NCBI RefSeq assembly: GCF_042685645.1
Contig: NZ_JBHUNX010000001.1
Location: 4,712,001 to 4,776,000 of the forward strand
Direction of reading: 5' to 3'
DNA: 64,000 nt
Origin: Salininema proteolyticum
GTDB taxonomy: Bacteria; Actinomycetota; Actinomycetes; Mycobacteriales; Micromonosporaceae
Shown: positions 17,530-26,042 of the stretch, piece after piece
Position numbering within the stretch: position 1 is the stretch's first letter
Layout of the letters: each line of letters starts with the position of its first letter
Program-made: the position numbers and the translations under genes
Notes under the pieces: model-generated
What the model saw: the letters and a program-made list of their open reading frames with translations, nothing else
What the model was told of the DNA's origin: nothing
The model's database searches: none

Positions 17530-18584
17530 GGGTTCTCCAGGAGGTCGGGTCGTTCCACGGTGAAGGAGGCGTAGTTTCCGCCGAAGCCGAAGGCGTTGAC
17601 GAGGAGGCGCCGCAGCGGGCGCTGCTCCTCCGCGGTGGTCACGCGCAGGTGGGGATCGTTCGCGAAGGGCTCGTCGCATCCCTCGGTGGCGGGGATCGCG
17701 GAGCGTTCCAGCGCCAGCACGGCGTGGGCGGCTCCCACGAGGGCGGAGGTGTGCAGCAGGTGCCCGACGGCCCCTTTGACGGAGTAGACGGGCAGTCCAT
17801 CGCGCCGGTGGTCGGCGGCGTAGGAGCGGAGCACCTCGAATTCGGCGCGGTCGCCGACGACGGTGCCGGTGGCGTGGGCGCACACGGCGTCCACGGTGCG
17901 GGCACCGGCGAGCGCTTCGTCGATGACGGACCGGGCGCATGCCTGGTCGGTGTCGGTCTTGCCCCGTGCGGCCCGGACGGCCGAACCGCCAATGACGGCG
18001 CGCACGGGTGCTCGGCGAGCGCGGGCCGACGACACGGCTTCCAGGCTCAGGGCGGCGGCCCCTCGGCCGATGGCTATGCCGGACCGGCGTCGGTCGAAGG
18101 GGCGCACGCGGTCTCCGGTGAGAGCGCCGACCGCCTCCATGCTCAGGGTTTCGCCGGGGTCGGGGAGGGAGGCGCCGGCGACCACGACGGGGCGGCCGGG
18201 ATCGGCGCGGATCAGTGACGAGGCCAGGTCGATGGCGAATCCCCCTGTGGCGCAGGCATGGGAGAGCGCCATGACCGGGAGTCGGCCTAGGCGGGTGTCC
18301 AGTCCTCCGGCGGGTGGCCCTTGGAAGAACGGCGACGTGCCGGTGTCGGGTATCGCCGCTTGGGTGCAGAGTAGGACCGTCGGTGGTGAATCCGGGTCGT
18401 GGTCCAGTCGGGCTCGGGAGAGGGCGTCGTCCACCACGCGCTCCAGGGCCGCGGTCTTCTGCCGCGTGAAGTCCAGGTCGCCGTTCAGGGGGGTGGACGC
18501 CGCCGTCCACAACCGGTCCAGGTCGCCGCCGCCCGGTAGGTCGACGGAGATGCCGGTCAGGGCCGGCCGGAGGTCGTCGGTCAT
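17526..18584 (-). CDS. Compact beta-ketoacyl synthase
   Basis: 352 residues from ATG 18584, shorter than the usual 400-430 because the N-terminal half is trimmed. The catalytic set of a decarboxylating ketosynthase is present: Cys111 in SHACATGG, His237 in CAHATGT, Lys270 and His275 in SVKGAVGH. Condensation of an acyl unit with a malonyl-type extender is therefore plausible. No acyl carrier protein, acyltransferase or ketoreductase is seen nearby. Upstream and downstream genes overlap it by four bases each (ATGA and GTGA). It could accept a CoA thioester from the neighbouring acyl-CoA synthetase; that link is inferred. Confidence 0.85.
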   Translation of the reverse strand: MTDDLRPALTGISVDLPGGGDLDRLWTAASTPLNGDLDFTRQKTAALERVVDDALSRARLDHDPDSPPTVLLCTQAAIPDTGTSPFFQGPPAGGLDTRLGRLPVMALSHACATGGFAIDLASSLIRADPGRPVVVAGASLPDPGETLSMEAVGALTGDRVRPFDRRRSGIAIGRGAAALSLEAVSSARARRAPVRAVIGGSAVRAARGKTDTDQACARSVIDEALAGARTVDAVCAHATGTVVGDRAEFEVLRSYAADHRRDGLPVYSVKGAVGHLLHTSALVGAAHAVLALERSAIPATEGCDEPFANDPHLRVTTAEEQRPLRRLLVNAFGFGGNYASFTVERPDLLENP

Positions 18585-19918
18585 TGTGCCTCCTTCCGGC
18601 CGTAGAGCGCGGCCGAGATCCGGGCGCGGTCGAGCTTCCCGTTGGGCAGGAGGGGGAGGGCGGTGACCCGGCGAACGCTCCGCGGTCGGAGCCGGGGCGG
18701 CAGCATGGCGCGCAGGTGGTTGCTCCACGCGGAGAGGTCCGCGTCGCCGGGCGCCTCGACGAGAGCGTGGAGGCGCTGTTCGCCGCGGTGGTCGGGCAGG
18801 GCCGCCAGTGCGGTCCTCTCGACCGGGGGGCGGTAGCCGACCGCGGCTTCGAGGTCGCTGAGGATGACGGTCTCTCCCATGATCTTGAGCCTCTCCGAGA
18901 GCCGTCCGGTCAGGGCGAGGCCCCCGTTCCTCCATTCGGCCCGGTCGCCGGTGGCCAGCCAGCCGTCGGTCAGGGGCAGCGTGTCGGGTCCGTGGTACCC
19001 GATCGACAGGGAGGGGGAGCGGACGGACAGTTCCCCGGTCTCGGGGTCTATGCGGGTCTCCGTGCCGTCCAGCGGGGGGCCGGCGGTTCCCGCGACGGGC
19101 CGGTCGCGGTGGTTGACGGCCACGTTGGGGCCGGCCTCGGTGAGCCCGTAGCCGTTGTGGAGCGGCGCGTCGAGGTCCCGGTAGCGGTCCTCGAGCGCGC
19201 GCGGCAGGATCTCGCCTCCGCATCCGCGGACGCGGAGCGCCTGGAGCGAGCGGATCCCGGCGGGGTCGCGGAGCCTGCCGATCAGGGTGCGGTAGAGGCC
19301 GGGGACGCCGTCGAGGGAAGTGACTTCCCGGTTTCTGACGCGGGCGGTCAGGGCCGTGACGCCGCCGCCGGGTTCCAGCCACAGGGACGCTCCGGCGTGC
19401 GCCGCCGTGCCCATGACGCTGAACCCGTAGGCGTGGTTGAGGGGCAGGGGCAGGCACAGTCCGTCGTCAGGCCCGTAGCGGAGCCGCGCCGCGGTCGCGC
19501 GGTTCTGGTGGTCCTGCCCGTCGGCGTTGAAGAGGGCGAGTTTGGGGTCTCCGGTGCTTCCCGAGGTGGGGCAGACGAGCGTGGTCTCTTCGGGGAACGG
19601 ATCGGCGGCGGGGCGGAGCGGCTTGACCGCGACGGGGTCGGCACGGTTTCCGGTGTCGTCGGTCTCGGCGGCGAGGGGAAGCCCCTCGGTTCGGCTGTAA
19701 GGGGATCGAAGTACGAGGGGCGCGCCGAGACGGTGGGCGGCGGCCGCGGCGACGACGAACGCGACGCCGTTGGACAGCGGGGCCAGGACGCCCCGGCCCG
19801 GTTCCGCTCCGCAGTCGCGCAGCAGCCGCGTGGCGTGATCAACGGTTCGCGCCAGGTGGGAGGGGGTCACCTGTTCGCCGTCGACGTGCAGGCGGAGTTT
19901 CGCGTACCGGTCGGTCAC
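18581..19918 (-). CDS. Acyl-CoA synthetase / AMP-forming adenylating enzyme
   Basis: 445 residues from GTG 19918, overlapping the TPP-enzyme stop (GTGA). ANL-superfamily motifs are all present: the P-loop TSGSTGDPK (118-126), YGLTEAG, TGDRAEW, GRLSERLKIMGE and the catalytic Lys428 in NGKLDR. The protein is about 50 residues shorter than typical acyl-CoA ligases but has both sub-domains. It would activate a carboxylic acid as the adenylate and then load CoA or a carrier. Because no carrier gene is seen, a CoA product is more likely. The substrate code cannot be interpreted reliably by eye. Confidence 0.88.
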   Translation of the reverse strand: MTDRYAKLRLHVDGEQVTPSHLARTVDHATRLLRDCGAEPGRGVLAPLSNGVAFVVAAAAAHRLGAPLVLRSPYSRTEGLPLAAETDDTGNRADPVAVKPLRPAADPFPEETTLVCPTSGSTGDPKLALFNADGQDHQNRATAARLRYGPDDGLCLPLPLNHAYGFSVMGTAAHAGASLWLEPGGGVTALTARVRNREVTSLDGVPGLYRTLIGRLRDPAGIRSLQALRVRGCGGEILPRALEDRYRDLDAPLHNGYGLTEAGPNVAVNHRDRPVAGTAGPPLDGTETRIDPETGELSVRSPSLSIGYHGPDTLPLTDGWLATGDRAEWRNGGLALTGRLSERLKIMGETVILSDLEAAVGYRPPVERTALAALPDHRGEQRLHALVEAPGDADLSAWSNHLRAMLPPRLRPRSVRRVTALPLLPNGKLDRARISAALYGRKEAQ

Positions 19919-21567
19919 CCGTGTCCTCCTTCCGGTCCGGGGGACTCTTCGTCCGCTGCCGGCGGGGCGGCGGCGTCGTCGGCGGAGACGGCGATCAGCG
20001 AGAGTTCGCCCTTGCGCGCGTTCTCCTTGGCGGTGCGCAGACTCGTCGTCGGGTCGTCGGCGTCCAGAACGGCGTCGAACATGCCCGCGAGGCTCGGCAG
20101 GGTCCGGGACTCGCCGAAGTCCATCAGGTGGGCGGTCGCCGTCCTCTCGGAGCGGGGCCAGCCCCATCCGCCGTTGTCCCAGACGAGGACGGTCGCGCCG
20201 ATCCGGTGCCGCCGCAGTGTCGCAAGGGCCGGCATGCTCATTTCCAGGGCTCCGTCGCCGCAGGCCGCGACGAGGTCTTCTCCGGTGTCGGCCATGGCCG
20301 CGCCCAGCAGGGCGGGCAGCGCGAACCCCATCATGGTCTGCTCGCCCGGTGTGACGACCGAACCGTTGCGGCCCAAGTGGAGGGTGGGGAAGTCGTAGCC
20401 CCACAGGTCGTGGAATCCGTTCTCCTGGGCCAGGAGCCATGGAGAGTCGTCGTACGCGTCGGTGAGGGCGCGCAGCGTTGCCGCGACGGACCCTCCTCCG
20501 GCTCGGTCGAGGAGGTTCTCCCGTGCCCGGACCCGTTCCGCTCGCCATGCGGTCCGGTCGCGCGCGGGGAGGGCCGCCGTCAGCCGCCGCAAGGCGGTTC
20601 GGGCGTCGGCTCGGAGGAACACGTCGGCCTCGGGACCGCTGGATTGTGCGTTGTGGTCGGTGTCGATCCTGATGAGCGCGGTGCGCTCGAGGCCGTCCCA
20701 TTTCATGCGGGCCGTCTCTTCCAGCCGGGAACCGGCGCAGACGACCGCGTCGGCGTGTTCCACGGCCTCTGCCACCGCGGGGTTGCGGTAGAGGCCCGCC
20801 AACCCCAGGTAGGGGTCGCGGTCTTCGGGGACGCAGCCGCGCCCCGAGGCCGTCGACAGGATCGGGGCCTCCAGGACTTCGGCCAAGGCGAGGGACTCTG
20901 CCCCGGCCCCGGCCGCCCGGGCGCCTCCGCCGATGAGAATGAGCGGCCGTTCGGACCTCCGCAGGAGTTCGGCGGCCGTGTCCACGTCCGAGGGCGAGCA
21001 GTCGGCCGTCGGGGGCGTCGTCGGCGCGGCGTCCGTCGGAGCCGGGGCGGGGTCGCCGTCCCCGACCGGAAACGGGATGTCCAGGACCGCCAGGCCCGGG
21101 CGGGGGCCTCGGGCCTGCCACAGCGCCGTTCGCACCGCCCACGGCACGTCTGCCGGGTCGTCCACCGCGTGGTACCAGACCGACAGCGGTTCCAGGAGGG
21201 ACCGCTGGGCCAGGTCTTGGAAGTCTCCGCGTCCACGACGGGACTCGGGCACCGATCCGACGACGACGACGGCGGGGAGGCCCATGGAGGCGAGCTCCGC
21301 CAGCCCGGTCACCGCGTTGGCCAGGGATGGACCGCTGGAGATCTCGATCGCGGCGGGCCGACCGGTCCGGTGCGTGTAGCCCGCCGCCATGGGCCCGAGC
21401 ATCTTCTGATCGCGCGGGACGACGGCGGTGAGTTCGGAATGGAGGCAGGCGGCGTCGACCAGCGACGGGGTATCGGAGGGGAACCCGGCGACGAAGTCGG
21501 TGCCGTTGGCGGCCAAGTGGTCGCACAGGGAGGTCCAGAAGCGGGGCGGGGTCGGGTCAGTAGGCAT
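19915..21567 (-). CDS. Thiamine-diphosphate-dependent enzyme, acetolactate-synthase-like
   Basis: 550 residues from ATG 21567. The three-domain layout of the pyruvate-oxidase/acetolactate-synthase family is clear. The ThDP motif starts GDGALEMSM at about residue 437 and ends near DNGGWG at about 467. The position of the cofactor-activating Glu appears to be Asp53 (VPRDQKM, where relatives read xRHE), a conservative but unusual change. Such enzymes decarboxylate 2-oxo acids and ligate the activated aldehyde to another carbonyl or to CoA. The gene overlaps its neighbours by 11 bp upstream and 4 bp downstream. It is distinct from the housekeeping IlvB because of the context and the missing small subunit. 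Confidence 0.85.
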   Translation of the reverse strand: MPTDPTPPRFWTSLCDHLAANGTDFVAGFPSDTPSLVDAACLHSELTAVVPRDQKMLGPMAAGYTHRTGRPAAIEISSGPSLANAVTGLAELASMGLPAVVVVGSVPESRRGRGDFQDLAQRSLLEPLSVWYHAVDDPADVPWAVRTALWQARGPRPGLAVLDIPFPVGDGDPAPAPTDAAPTTPPTADCSPSDVDTAAELLRRSERPLILIGGGARAAGAGAESLALAEVLEAPILSTASGRGCVPEDRDPYLGLAGLYRNPAVAEAVEHADAVVCAGSRLEETARMKWDGLERTALIRIDTDHNAQSSGPEADVFLRADARTALRRLTAALPARDRTAWRAERVRARENLLDRAGGGSVAATLRALTDAYDDSPWLLAQENGFHDLWGYDFPTLHLGRNGSVVTPGEQTMMGFALPALLGAAMADTGEDLVAACGDGALEMSMPALATLRRHRIGATVLVWDNGGWGWPRSERTATAHLMDFGESRTLPSLAGMFDAVLDADDPTTSLRTAKENARKGELSLIAVSADDAAAPPAADEESPGPEGGHG

Positions 21568-22093
21568 CGGCGGCTCCGGGGAACAGGAGGGGATTCGGGA
21601 CGGTCCGGGATACGCCGGACCGCTGGGCGGTCGTTACGAGGGCGGCCTGGGCCTCCAGCCAGTCCTCGTCGCACACGACGCGGACTACGGCGGGCGGGTT
21701 GTCCCCCTCGGCCTGTGCGCGGGCGGATATGACGGCGTCCCGTAGGTCGTCAGGGCCGCAATGGTGATAGGCGGCGACGGGGTCGCTCGTGGTGAAGTAG
21801 TGGGAGAGAAGGCGGCTCGGTTCGAGCTCCACGGAGGCGGACGGCCGGAGCCGCCACTTGCGCGCCCGGACTCGCTGGGCGTAGACGTCCGCGCTGACGC
21901 GGCAGTAGTCGGAGACGGCCAGGTGCAGGGACGGGAAGCGGTTCCCGGAGAAGTGCGCCAGCTCGGTCAGGGCGTCGGAGACGGCTTGGGGAGCCGATCT
22001 CCACCAGGAGGGCACCGGCGGTCCCGAGGTGGGAGGCGGACGGTGTTCGGCCTCGGCCCGTGCGATGAGGTTGTCCGCGGCTGTCGGGCTCAT
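21557..22093 (-). CDS. Unknown 178-residue cluster protein
   Basis: 178 residues from ATG 22093, overlapping the ALDH-type gene by four bases and the TPP-enzyme gene by eleven. It is rich in Ala, Pro, Arg and Ser, with a His-rich stretch (AAYHHCGPDDL near residue 110) and a C-terminal part VVRVVCDEDWLEAQ that may form a small alpha/beta fold. No transmembrane segment, signal or catalytic motif is recognised. The tight overlaps mean it is translated as part of the operon. I do not recognise its family; a small partner subunit of the TPP enzyme or the ALDH is one possibility. Confidence 0.7.
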   Translation of the reverse strand: MSPTAADNLIARAEAEHRPPPTSGPPVPSWWRSAPQAVSDALTELAHFSGNRFPSLHLAVSDYCRVSADVYAQRVRARKWRLRPSASVELEPSRLLSHYFTTSDPVAAYHHCGPDDLRDAVISARAQAEGDNPPAVVRVVCDEDWLEAQAALVTTAQRSGVSRTVPNPLLFPGAADAY

Positions 22094-23424
22094 CGGCCGC
22101 CCTCGCGAGTCGGGGCGAGCTCCGCCGAGGCCAGCAGGGGCCGTCCGATGATCCGGTCTCCGAGGGCGAGTGCGCTCGCTTGCGGACCGAACCCTCCGAA
22201 CGGCCTGTTGCCGTCTTCCACGTCGAAGGCGGTGCGCGGTCCGCAGTTGACCGATGTGCCGATGACCGGGGCGTTCAGGGCGGGTTCTCCGAACACGCTG
22301 ACGTACATTCCGCGTTCGCGTTCGGATTCGGAATCCAGCCAGTCGCGGACCTGGCCGACCTCTTTATAGGGGGCCAGACAGACGATGGGGGAGAACAGTT
22401 CCGGCGGGTGCGCGCCGGCCAGGGCCGGGAGTCGGACGAGAGTCGGTTCGATCCACTGCGCGGTGACGTCTATGCGGCCGCCGCCGACGATACTGGTGCG
22501 GTGGCGGAAGAGGAAGTCCGAGGCGGCGGTGAACGCGTCGCCGTAGTAGAGGGGCGGGTTGGTCATGCCGCGTGCGGTGGTGTCCGACCGTTCGATCGAT
22601 CTGAGCGAGCGGGCGATCCTCTCGCTCAGGTCGTCGATCACCTCATGGGAGGCGATGACCAGGTCGGGGCTGAGGCAGTCCTGGCCCCCGTTGTACATGC
22701 GGGCGCGGACGACGGCCTCGGCGGCCCGTCCGGTGTCGGCGTCCGGGCCGACCACGATCGGGTTGGGGCCCGATCCGAAGTGGAGCAGGGGAACGGAGTC
22801 GGGTAGGGCCTTGCGGATTCGGAGCATATTGTCGTAGCGGCCGGAGAAGAGCACCATGTCGGCTTCGGAGGCCGTCGCGAGGAACTGCCGCTGCGTCTGG
22901 TCGGCGATCGCGGCCCGTGACCCGGGGAGGTCGCGGAGGATGCCGTCGAGGTCGAGAACGGTGTCCTTGACGCGGCCAGACGGCCGGATCAGGACCTCGT
23001 CGGCGTACAGGCTCGGGACGAGTCCGAAGAGGACGTATGAGTAGAGGAGGTTGTTGGAGGGAAGGAAGACGCAGATCCTTTTGACCCGTCGGGGCCGCTG
23101 CTCTCGGATCTCGGCGGGGGCGCCGTCCAGGACGGCCTGGGCGTCGCGCAGTTCGTCGTGGGCACTGTCGTGTGTGGCCACTGCGGTCAAGGTCTGGGTC
23201 AACTCTGATTCGCGCTTGGTCAGGTGCAGGTTCCAGGACCGACAGAGATCGTCGATATCGGATGCGCGCGGTCCCGGGGCGGAGGCGTAGTTCGACGCGG
23301 TGTCCGACTTGTTCGCGTCCGCTGTGGGGGCGACGGGTGCGCGTTGGTCCGCCCTTGGTGTCGGGGTGTCGGTGAGGTCGTTTCTGGCCGAGGGGGTTCG
23401 GACCGGTGAACGGTTCTTCTCCAT
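22090..23424 (-). CDS. Aldehyde-dehydrogenase-fold enzyme, possibly acyl-CoA reductase
   Basis: 444 residues from ATG 23424, the first gene of the long operon. A 60-residue low-complexity Thr/Pro/Asp-rich head precedes the fold. The catalytic Cys250 sits in YNGGQDC and the C-terminal GNRPFGGFG matches the ALDH consensus. The usual general-base Glu in the ELGGK motif is absent; the equivalent stretch reads HFGSGPNPIVV. Loss of this Glu is typical of CoA-acylating ALDHs and acyl-CoA reductases, so reduction of an acyl-CoA to an aldehyde, or the reverse, is a fair inference. A weak GGGAG site lies 13-17 bases upstream. Confidence 0.8.
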   Translation of the reverse strand: MEKNRSPVRTPSARNDLTDTPTPRADQRAPVAPTADANKSDTASNYASAPGPRASDIDDLCRSWNLHLTKRESELTQTLTAVATHDSAHDELRDAQAVLDGAPAEIREQRPRRVKRICVFLPSNNLLYSYVLFGLVPSLYADEVLIRPSGRVKDTVLDLDGILRDLPGSRAAIADQTQRQFLATASEADMVLFSGRYDNMLRIRKALPDSVPLLHFGSGPNPIVVGPDADTGRAAEAVVRARMYNGGQDCLSPDLVIASHEVIDDLSERIARSLRSIERSDTTARGMTNPPLYYGDAFTAASDFLFRHRTSIVGGGRIDVTAQWIEPTLVRLPALAGAHPPELFSPIVCLAPYKEVGQVRDWLDSESERERGMYVSVFGEPALNAPVIGTSVNCGPRTAFDVEDGNRPFGGFGPQASALALGDRIIGRPLLASAELAPTREGGR

Positions 23425-23708
23425 GGGTGTCTTCGGATCTCCCTAACTGCGTTCGTAATCCTGGTGTGTCGCAACTGTAAGGGCAGTAGTCAATATACAC
23501 CAGTAAAGTTTAATGTCAATAGATCGCAGTAAGGAATCCTGATATCGACGGTCATCGCAATGACGTTCTCGGGTTCTCTTGGGTATAGAAGGTTTCCTAA
23601 CCATGTGGTATAACTGGATTCCTTGTGGAATGTACACAGTTACGAATACTTGCTGTACACGTAGGAATTGCGAAGGGCAGTGTGCGGCACTTGCCGGGAG
23701 GTCCCCCC
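23425..23708. promoter_or_regulatory. AT-rich divergent control region of the biosynthetic cluster
   Basis: This 284-bp region separates the minus-strand cluster operon from the plus-strand PIG-L gene and is clearly poorer in G+C than its surroundings. Two copies of TGTACAC lie at 23631-23637 and 23654-23660, 23 bp apart (about two helical turns), a spacing expected of a dimeric regulator. A small inverted repeat, ATTCC-TTGT-GGAAT, lies just upstream of the first copy. GGAATCC near 23533 is the inverse of GGATTCC near 23616. No regulator gene lies inside the cluster, so control may be global or encoded elsewhere. Confidence 0.55.
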
Positions 23709-24881
23709 ATGATCCAGACCGCCGTTCCCTCCCCCGCCATGACGATTCTCGCCGTCGGGGCGCACCCCGACGACATCGAGATCGGAGCCGCGGGGCTGCT
23801 GGAGAAGGCCCGGGAACTCGGGTGTCGTCGATGGATTCTGATCCTCACCGACGATGCCCCGCACCGCGACACGCGTCGTGCCGAGGCCGTCGAGTCCGCG
23901 AAGCGCCTGGGAGTTCCGCCGGATCAGGTCCTTTTCGCTGGACTCCGGGACGGGCACCTCAGGGCCGACGGCGACAGCGTCTCGGCCATTCGCGCCCTGG
24001 CCTCCGAGCATGGAGTCGATCCCGACCTGGTCGTCGCGCATTCCGCCGCCGACAGCCACAACGACCATGTCGAGGCCGGCCGACTGGCGCGTGCCGCGTT
24101 CCGCGAGGCGGCCCTCCTGCACTTCGCCGTCCACCTGTCGGTGGAGGACGGCGCGTTCTTTCCCGACATCTTCGTCGGGCTCGCTCCCCCGCGCGGCGAC
24201 CGCAAGCGGAAGGCACTGGGCTGTTTCGTCTCACAGGCGGAGCGAATCGAGAGACGCAGTCTCGCCGAGTTCGAAGAGCGCCTCGGCCGGGTCGCCGGGC
24301 TCGGGCGGGCGGAGGGATTCGAGTTCGGCGGGCGCGCCATGACGGGGGAGATGAGCGCCAGGATACTGGCGCTCAGCGACTCCCCGTTCCATAGGTTCTG
24401 GGCGCCCGTGATGGCACTCGGCCCGGCGACCCTGATCGGCCAGACCGAAGGCGACGACGGCAGGCCCGACATCCGTTCCTGCGAAGCGGTCGACCGCCTG
24501 CGCCGTGCGTTCTTCGACCGCTGGGTCCCCTCGTATCCGCTCTGGGAGAGCCATGCCGTCTCGCCCGGGGCGTGGAAGGCCCTGTCCGAGGGCAGCGTGG
24601 TGCTGTTCGGTCCGGTGCAGAACCATCCGGTGATCGCCAAGCTGATCGAGGACGAGCGACCCGCCTGGGCGGCGTTCCCTGGAAGGGCCGGCTCGTCGGA
24701 GTCCGCAGTGGTCACGATGGAGAATCCGCATTGCGACGGCGCGCTGATCGTGGTCGCCACCGGAACTGACAGCGCGGCGGCGGTGCGCGCCCTGGAGTCG
24801 ATCACCGAACCGGTCGGGGACCCCCACCCGGACATGCTCGTTCGGGAGGCGAACCGTTCCTCTGCGGTCCAATGCCCATGA
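23709..24881 (+). CDS. PIG-L family GlcNAc-type de-N-acetylase
   Basis: 390 residues from ATG 23709 with GGGAGG upstream. The zinc-binding motifs of the PIG-L/LmbE family are intact: AHPDD at residues 18-22 and HNDH at about 117-120. The first 190 residues are the deacetylase domain. Residues about 200-390 form an extra region without a recognised motif, longer than in MshB-type enzymes (about 300). It diverges from the cluster operon and probably shares its control region. Deacetylation of an N-acetyl amino sugar attached by the cluster glycosyltransferases is a reasonable inference. Confidence 0.86.
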   Translation: MIQTAVPSPAMTILAVGAHPDDIEIGAAGLLEKARELGCRRWILILTDDAPHRDTRRAEAVESAKRLGVPPDQVLFAGLRDGHLRADGDSVSAIRALASEHGVDPDLVVAHSAADSHNDHVEAGRLARAAFREAALLHFAVHLSVEDGAFFPDIFVGLAPPRGDRKRKALGCFVSQAERIERRSLAEFEERLGRVAGLGRAEGFEFGGRAMTGEMSARILALSDSPFHRFWAPVMALGPATLIGQTEGDDGRPDIRSCEAVDRLRRAFFDRWVPSYPLWESHAVSPGAWKALSEGSVVLFGPVQNHPVIAKLIEDERPAWAAFPGRAGSSESAVVTMENPHCDGALIVVATGTDSAAAVRALESITEPVGDPHPDMLVREANRSSAVQCP

Positions 24882-25035
24882 CCGGGTCGGGGCCGTCACG
24901 CCCGACCGGAGCCGTCGGCCGGGTCTGCGCTTCAGGCGTTGGAGAGGGGATCGCGGGTTCGCGGCCGGGGCCCGGTGATCGCCCCGAGACCCTCAAAGAG
25001 GCGAGTCGGCCTGGGCGCCACATGAGATCTGAGGG

Positions 25036-25610
25036 ATTTGCATGTGTTTTTTAGTATGGGGTATGTTCGCCATTCAGTCCTCGTGCGTTCTCCGTGACCG
25101 GTCGGGTCGACGGTTCGCCAAGGGCTTCGCGCGGACCGTCCGACGTTCGATCCCCGGCACTGGGGCGGTCTCGTCCCGGCCCGACCCGCATAGAGGAGCG
25201 CGACCATGGCTGATGTCTCCGCCGACCCCGACGAACTGGAGACCGGGGCCCAACAGATCCGAGACTCGAAGGACGAAGTGGACTCCCTCCTGGAGTACAT
25301 GGAGGAGGCCAATCCCGACTGGTGGATGTGGGGCATGCCCGGACTGGTCTTCGCCCCGATCTACTTCGCGGGCGTGGACATGATCCGCAACCAGCTCGAA
25401 GAGGGAAAAGAAGCCATCGCCGGCGTCGCCTCCCTGGTAGAGAAATCCGCCTCCCGATACCGCGAGACCGATGAACAGATCGCCAAGGACATCGGCGAGA
25501 AAGGCGACACCGACGACGTCAAAAACCCCTCCGGCAACGGCGGAGGTGGAAACGGAGGCGGCAGCAGCAGCGGAGGCGGCGGAACCGGCGGAGGAGGCGG
25601 CGGTGGCGAC
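25036..25610 (+). repeat. Left arm of a perfect 575-bp inverted repeat
   Basis: Bases 25036-25610 are the exact reverse complement of 27054-27628, as far as line-by-line comparison shows, with no substitution or gap. The arm contains a candidate promoter (TTGCAT 25038-25043, 18 bp, TATGTT 25062-25067), the 5' leader, the ATG at 25206 and the first 135 codons of the NlpC/P60 gene. Identity stops abruptly after GGCGAC at 25610. Confidence 0.95.
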
Positions 25611-26024
25611 GACTCCGGCGGAGGCGACTCGTTCGAACCCGACGAGCAGGCCGACTCCGAAGCGGCCGAGGCGGCCAGGGACTTCGCCCTGGCACAGGAC
25701 GGCAAGCCCTACGAGTGGGGCGGAAACGGGCCCGACGCCTTCGACTGCTCCGGCCTGATGCAGCAGGCATGGGGCGAAGACAAGCTCCCCCGCACCGCGC
25801 AGGAGCAGTTCAACGCCACCGAGCGCATCGACCGCGACGACCTGCAGCCCGGCGACATGCTCTTCTTCGGCGAACCCGGGGACGTCTACCACGTCGCCAT
25901 GTACGCGGGGGACGGCCAGATGGTCCACGCGGCCAACTCCGACAAGGGAATCGTCACCCAGCCCGTGAGCGAGTACGTCGACGAGTGGAACCAGCCGGTC
26001 GCCGGTTACGGCCGGGTCCAGTAG
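25206..26024 (+). CDS. Putative secreted NlpC/P60 peptidoglycan hydrolase with shared N-terminal domain
   Basis: 272 residues from ATG 25206 (GAGGAG upstream). Residues 1-100 are a helical, WXG-like leader without a Sec signal and include NPDWWMWG. Residues 105-150 are a Gly/Ser-rich and acidic linker. Residues about 158-272 form an NlpC/P60 domain with Cys181 (FDCSG), His229 (YHVAMY) and a following polar residue, the cysteine-peptidase set that cuts peptidoglycan stem peptides. The first 135 residues are identical to those of the lysozyme-like gene at 26562-27458. The leader type suggests type VII (ESX-like) export, though no secretion machinery is in the window. Confidence 0.85.
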   Translation: MADVSADPDELETGAQQIRDSKDEVDSLLEYMEEANPDWWMWGMPGLVFAPIYFAGVDMIRNQLEEGKEAIAGVASLVEKSASRYRETDEQIAKDIGEKGDTDDVKNPSGNGGGGNGGGSSSGGGGTGGGGGGGDDSGGGDSFEPDEQADSEAAEAARDFALAQDGKPYEWGGNGPDAFDCSGLMQQAWGEDKLPRTAQEQFNATERIDRDDLQPGDMLFFGEPGDVYHVAMYAGDGQMVHAANSDKGIVTQPVSEYVDEWNQPVAGYGRVQ

Positions 26025-26042
26025 CAGAAGGGGTGAAGTCCG

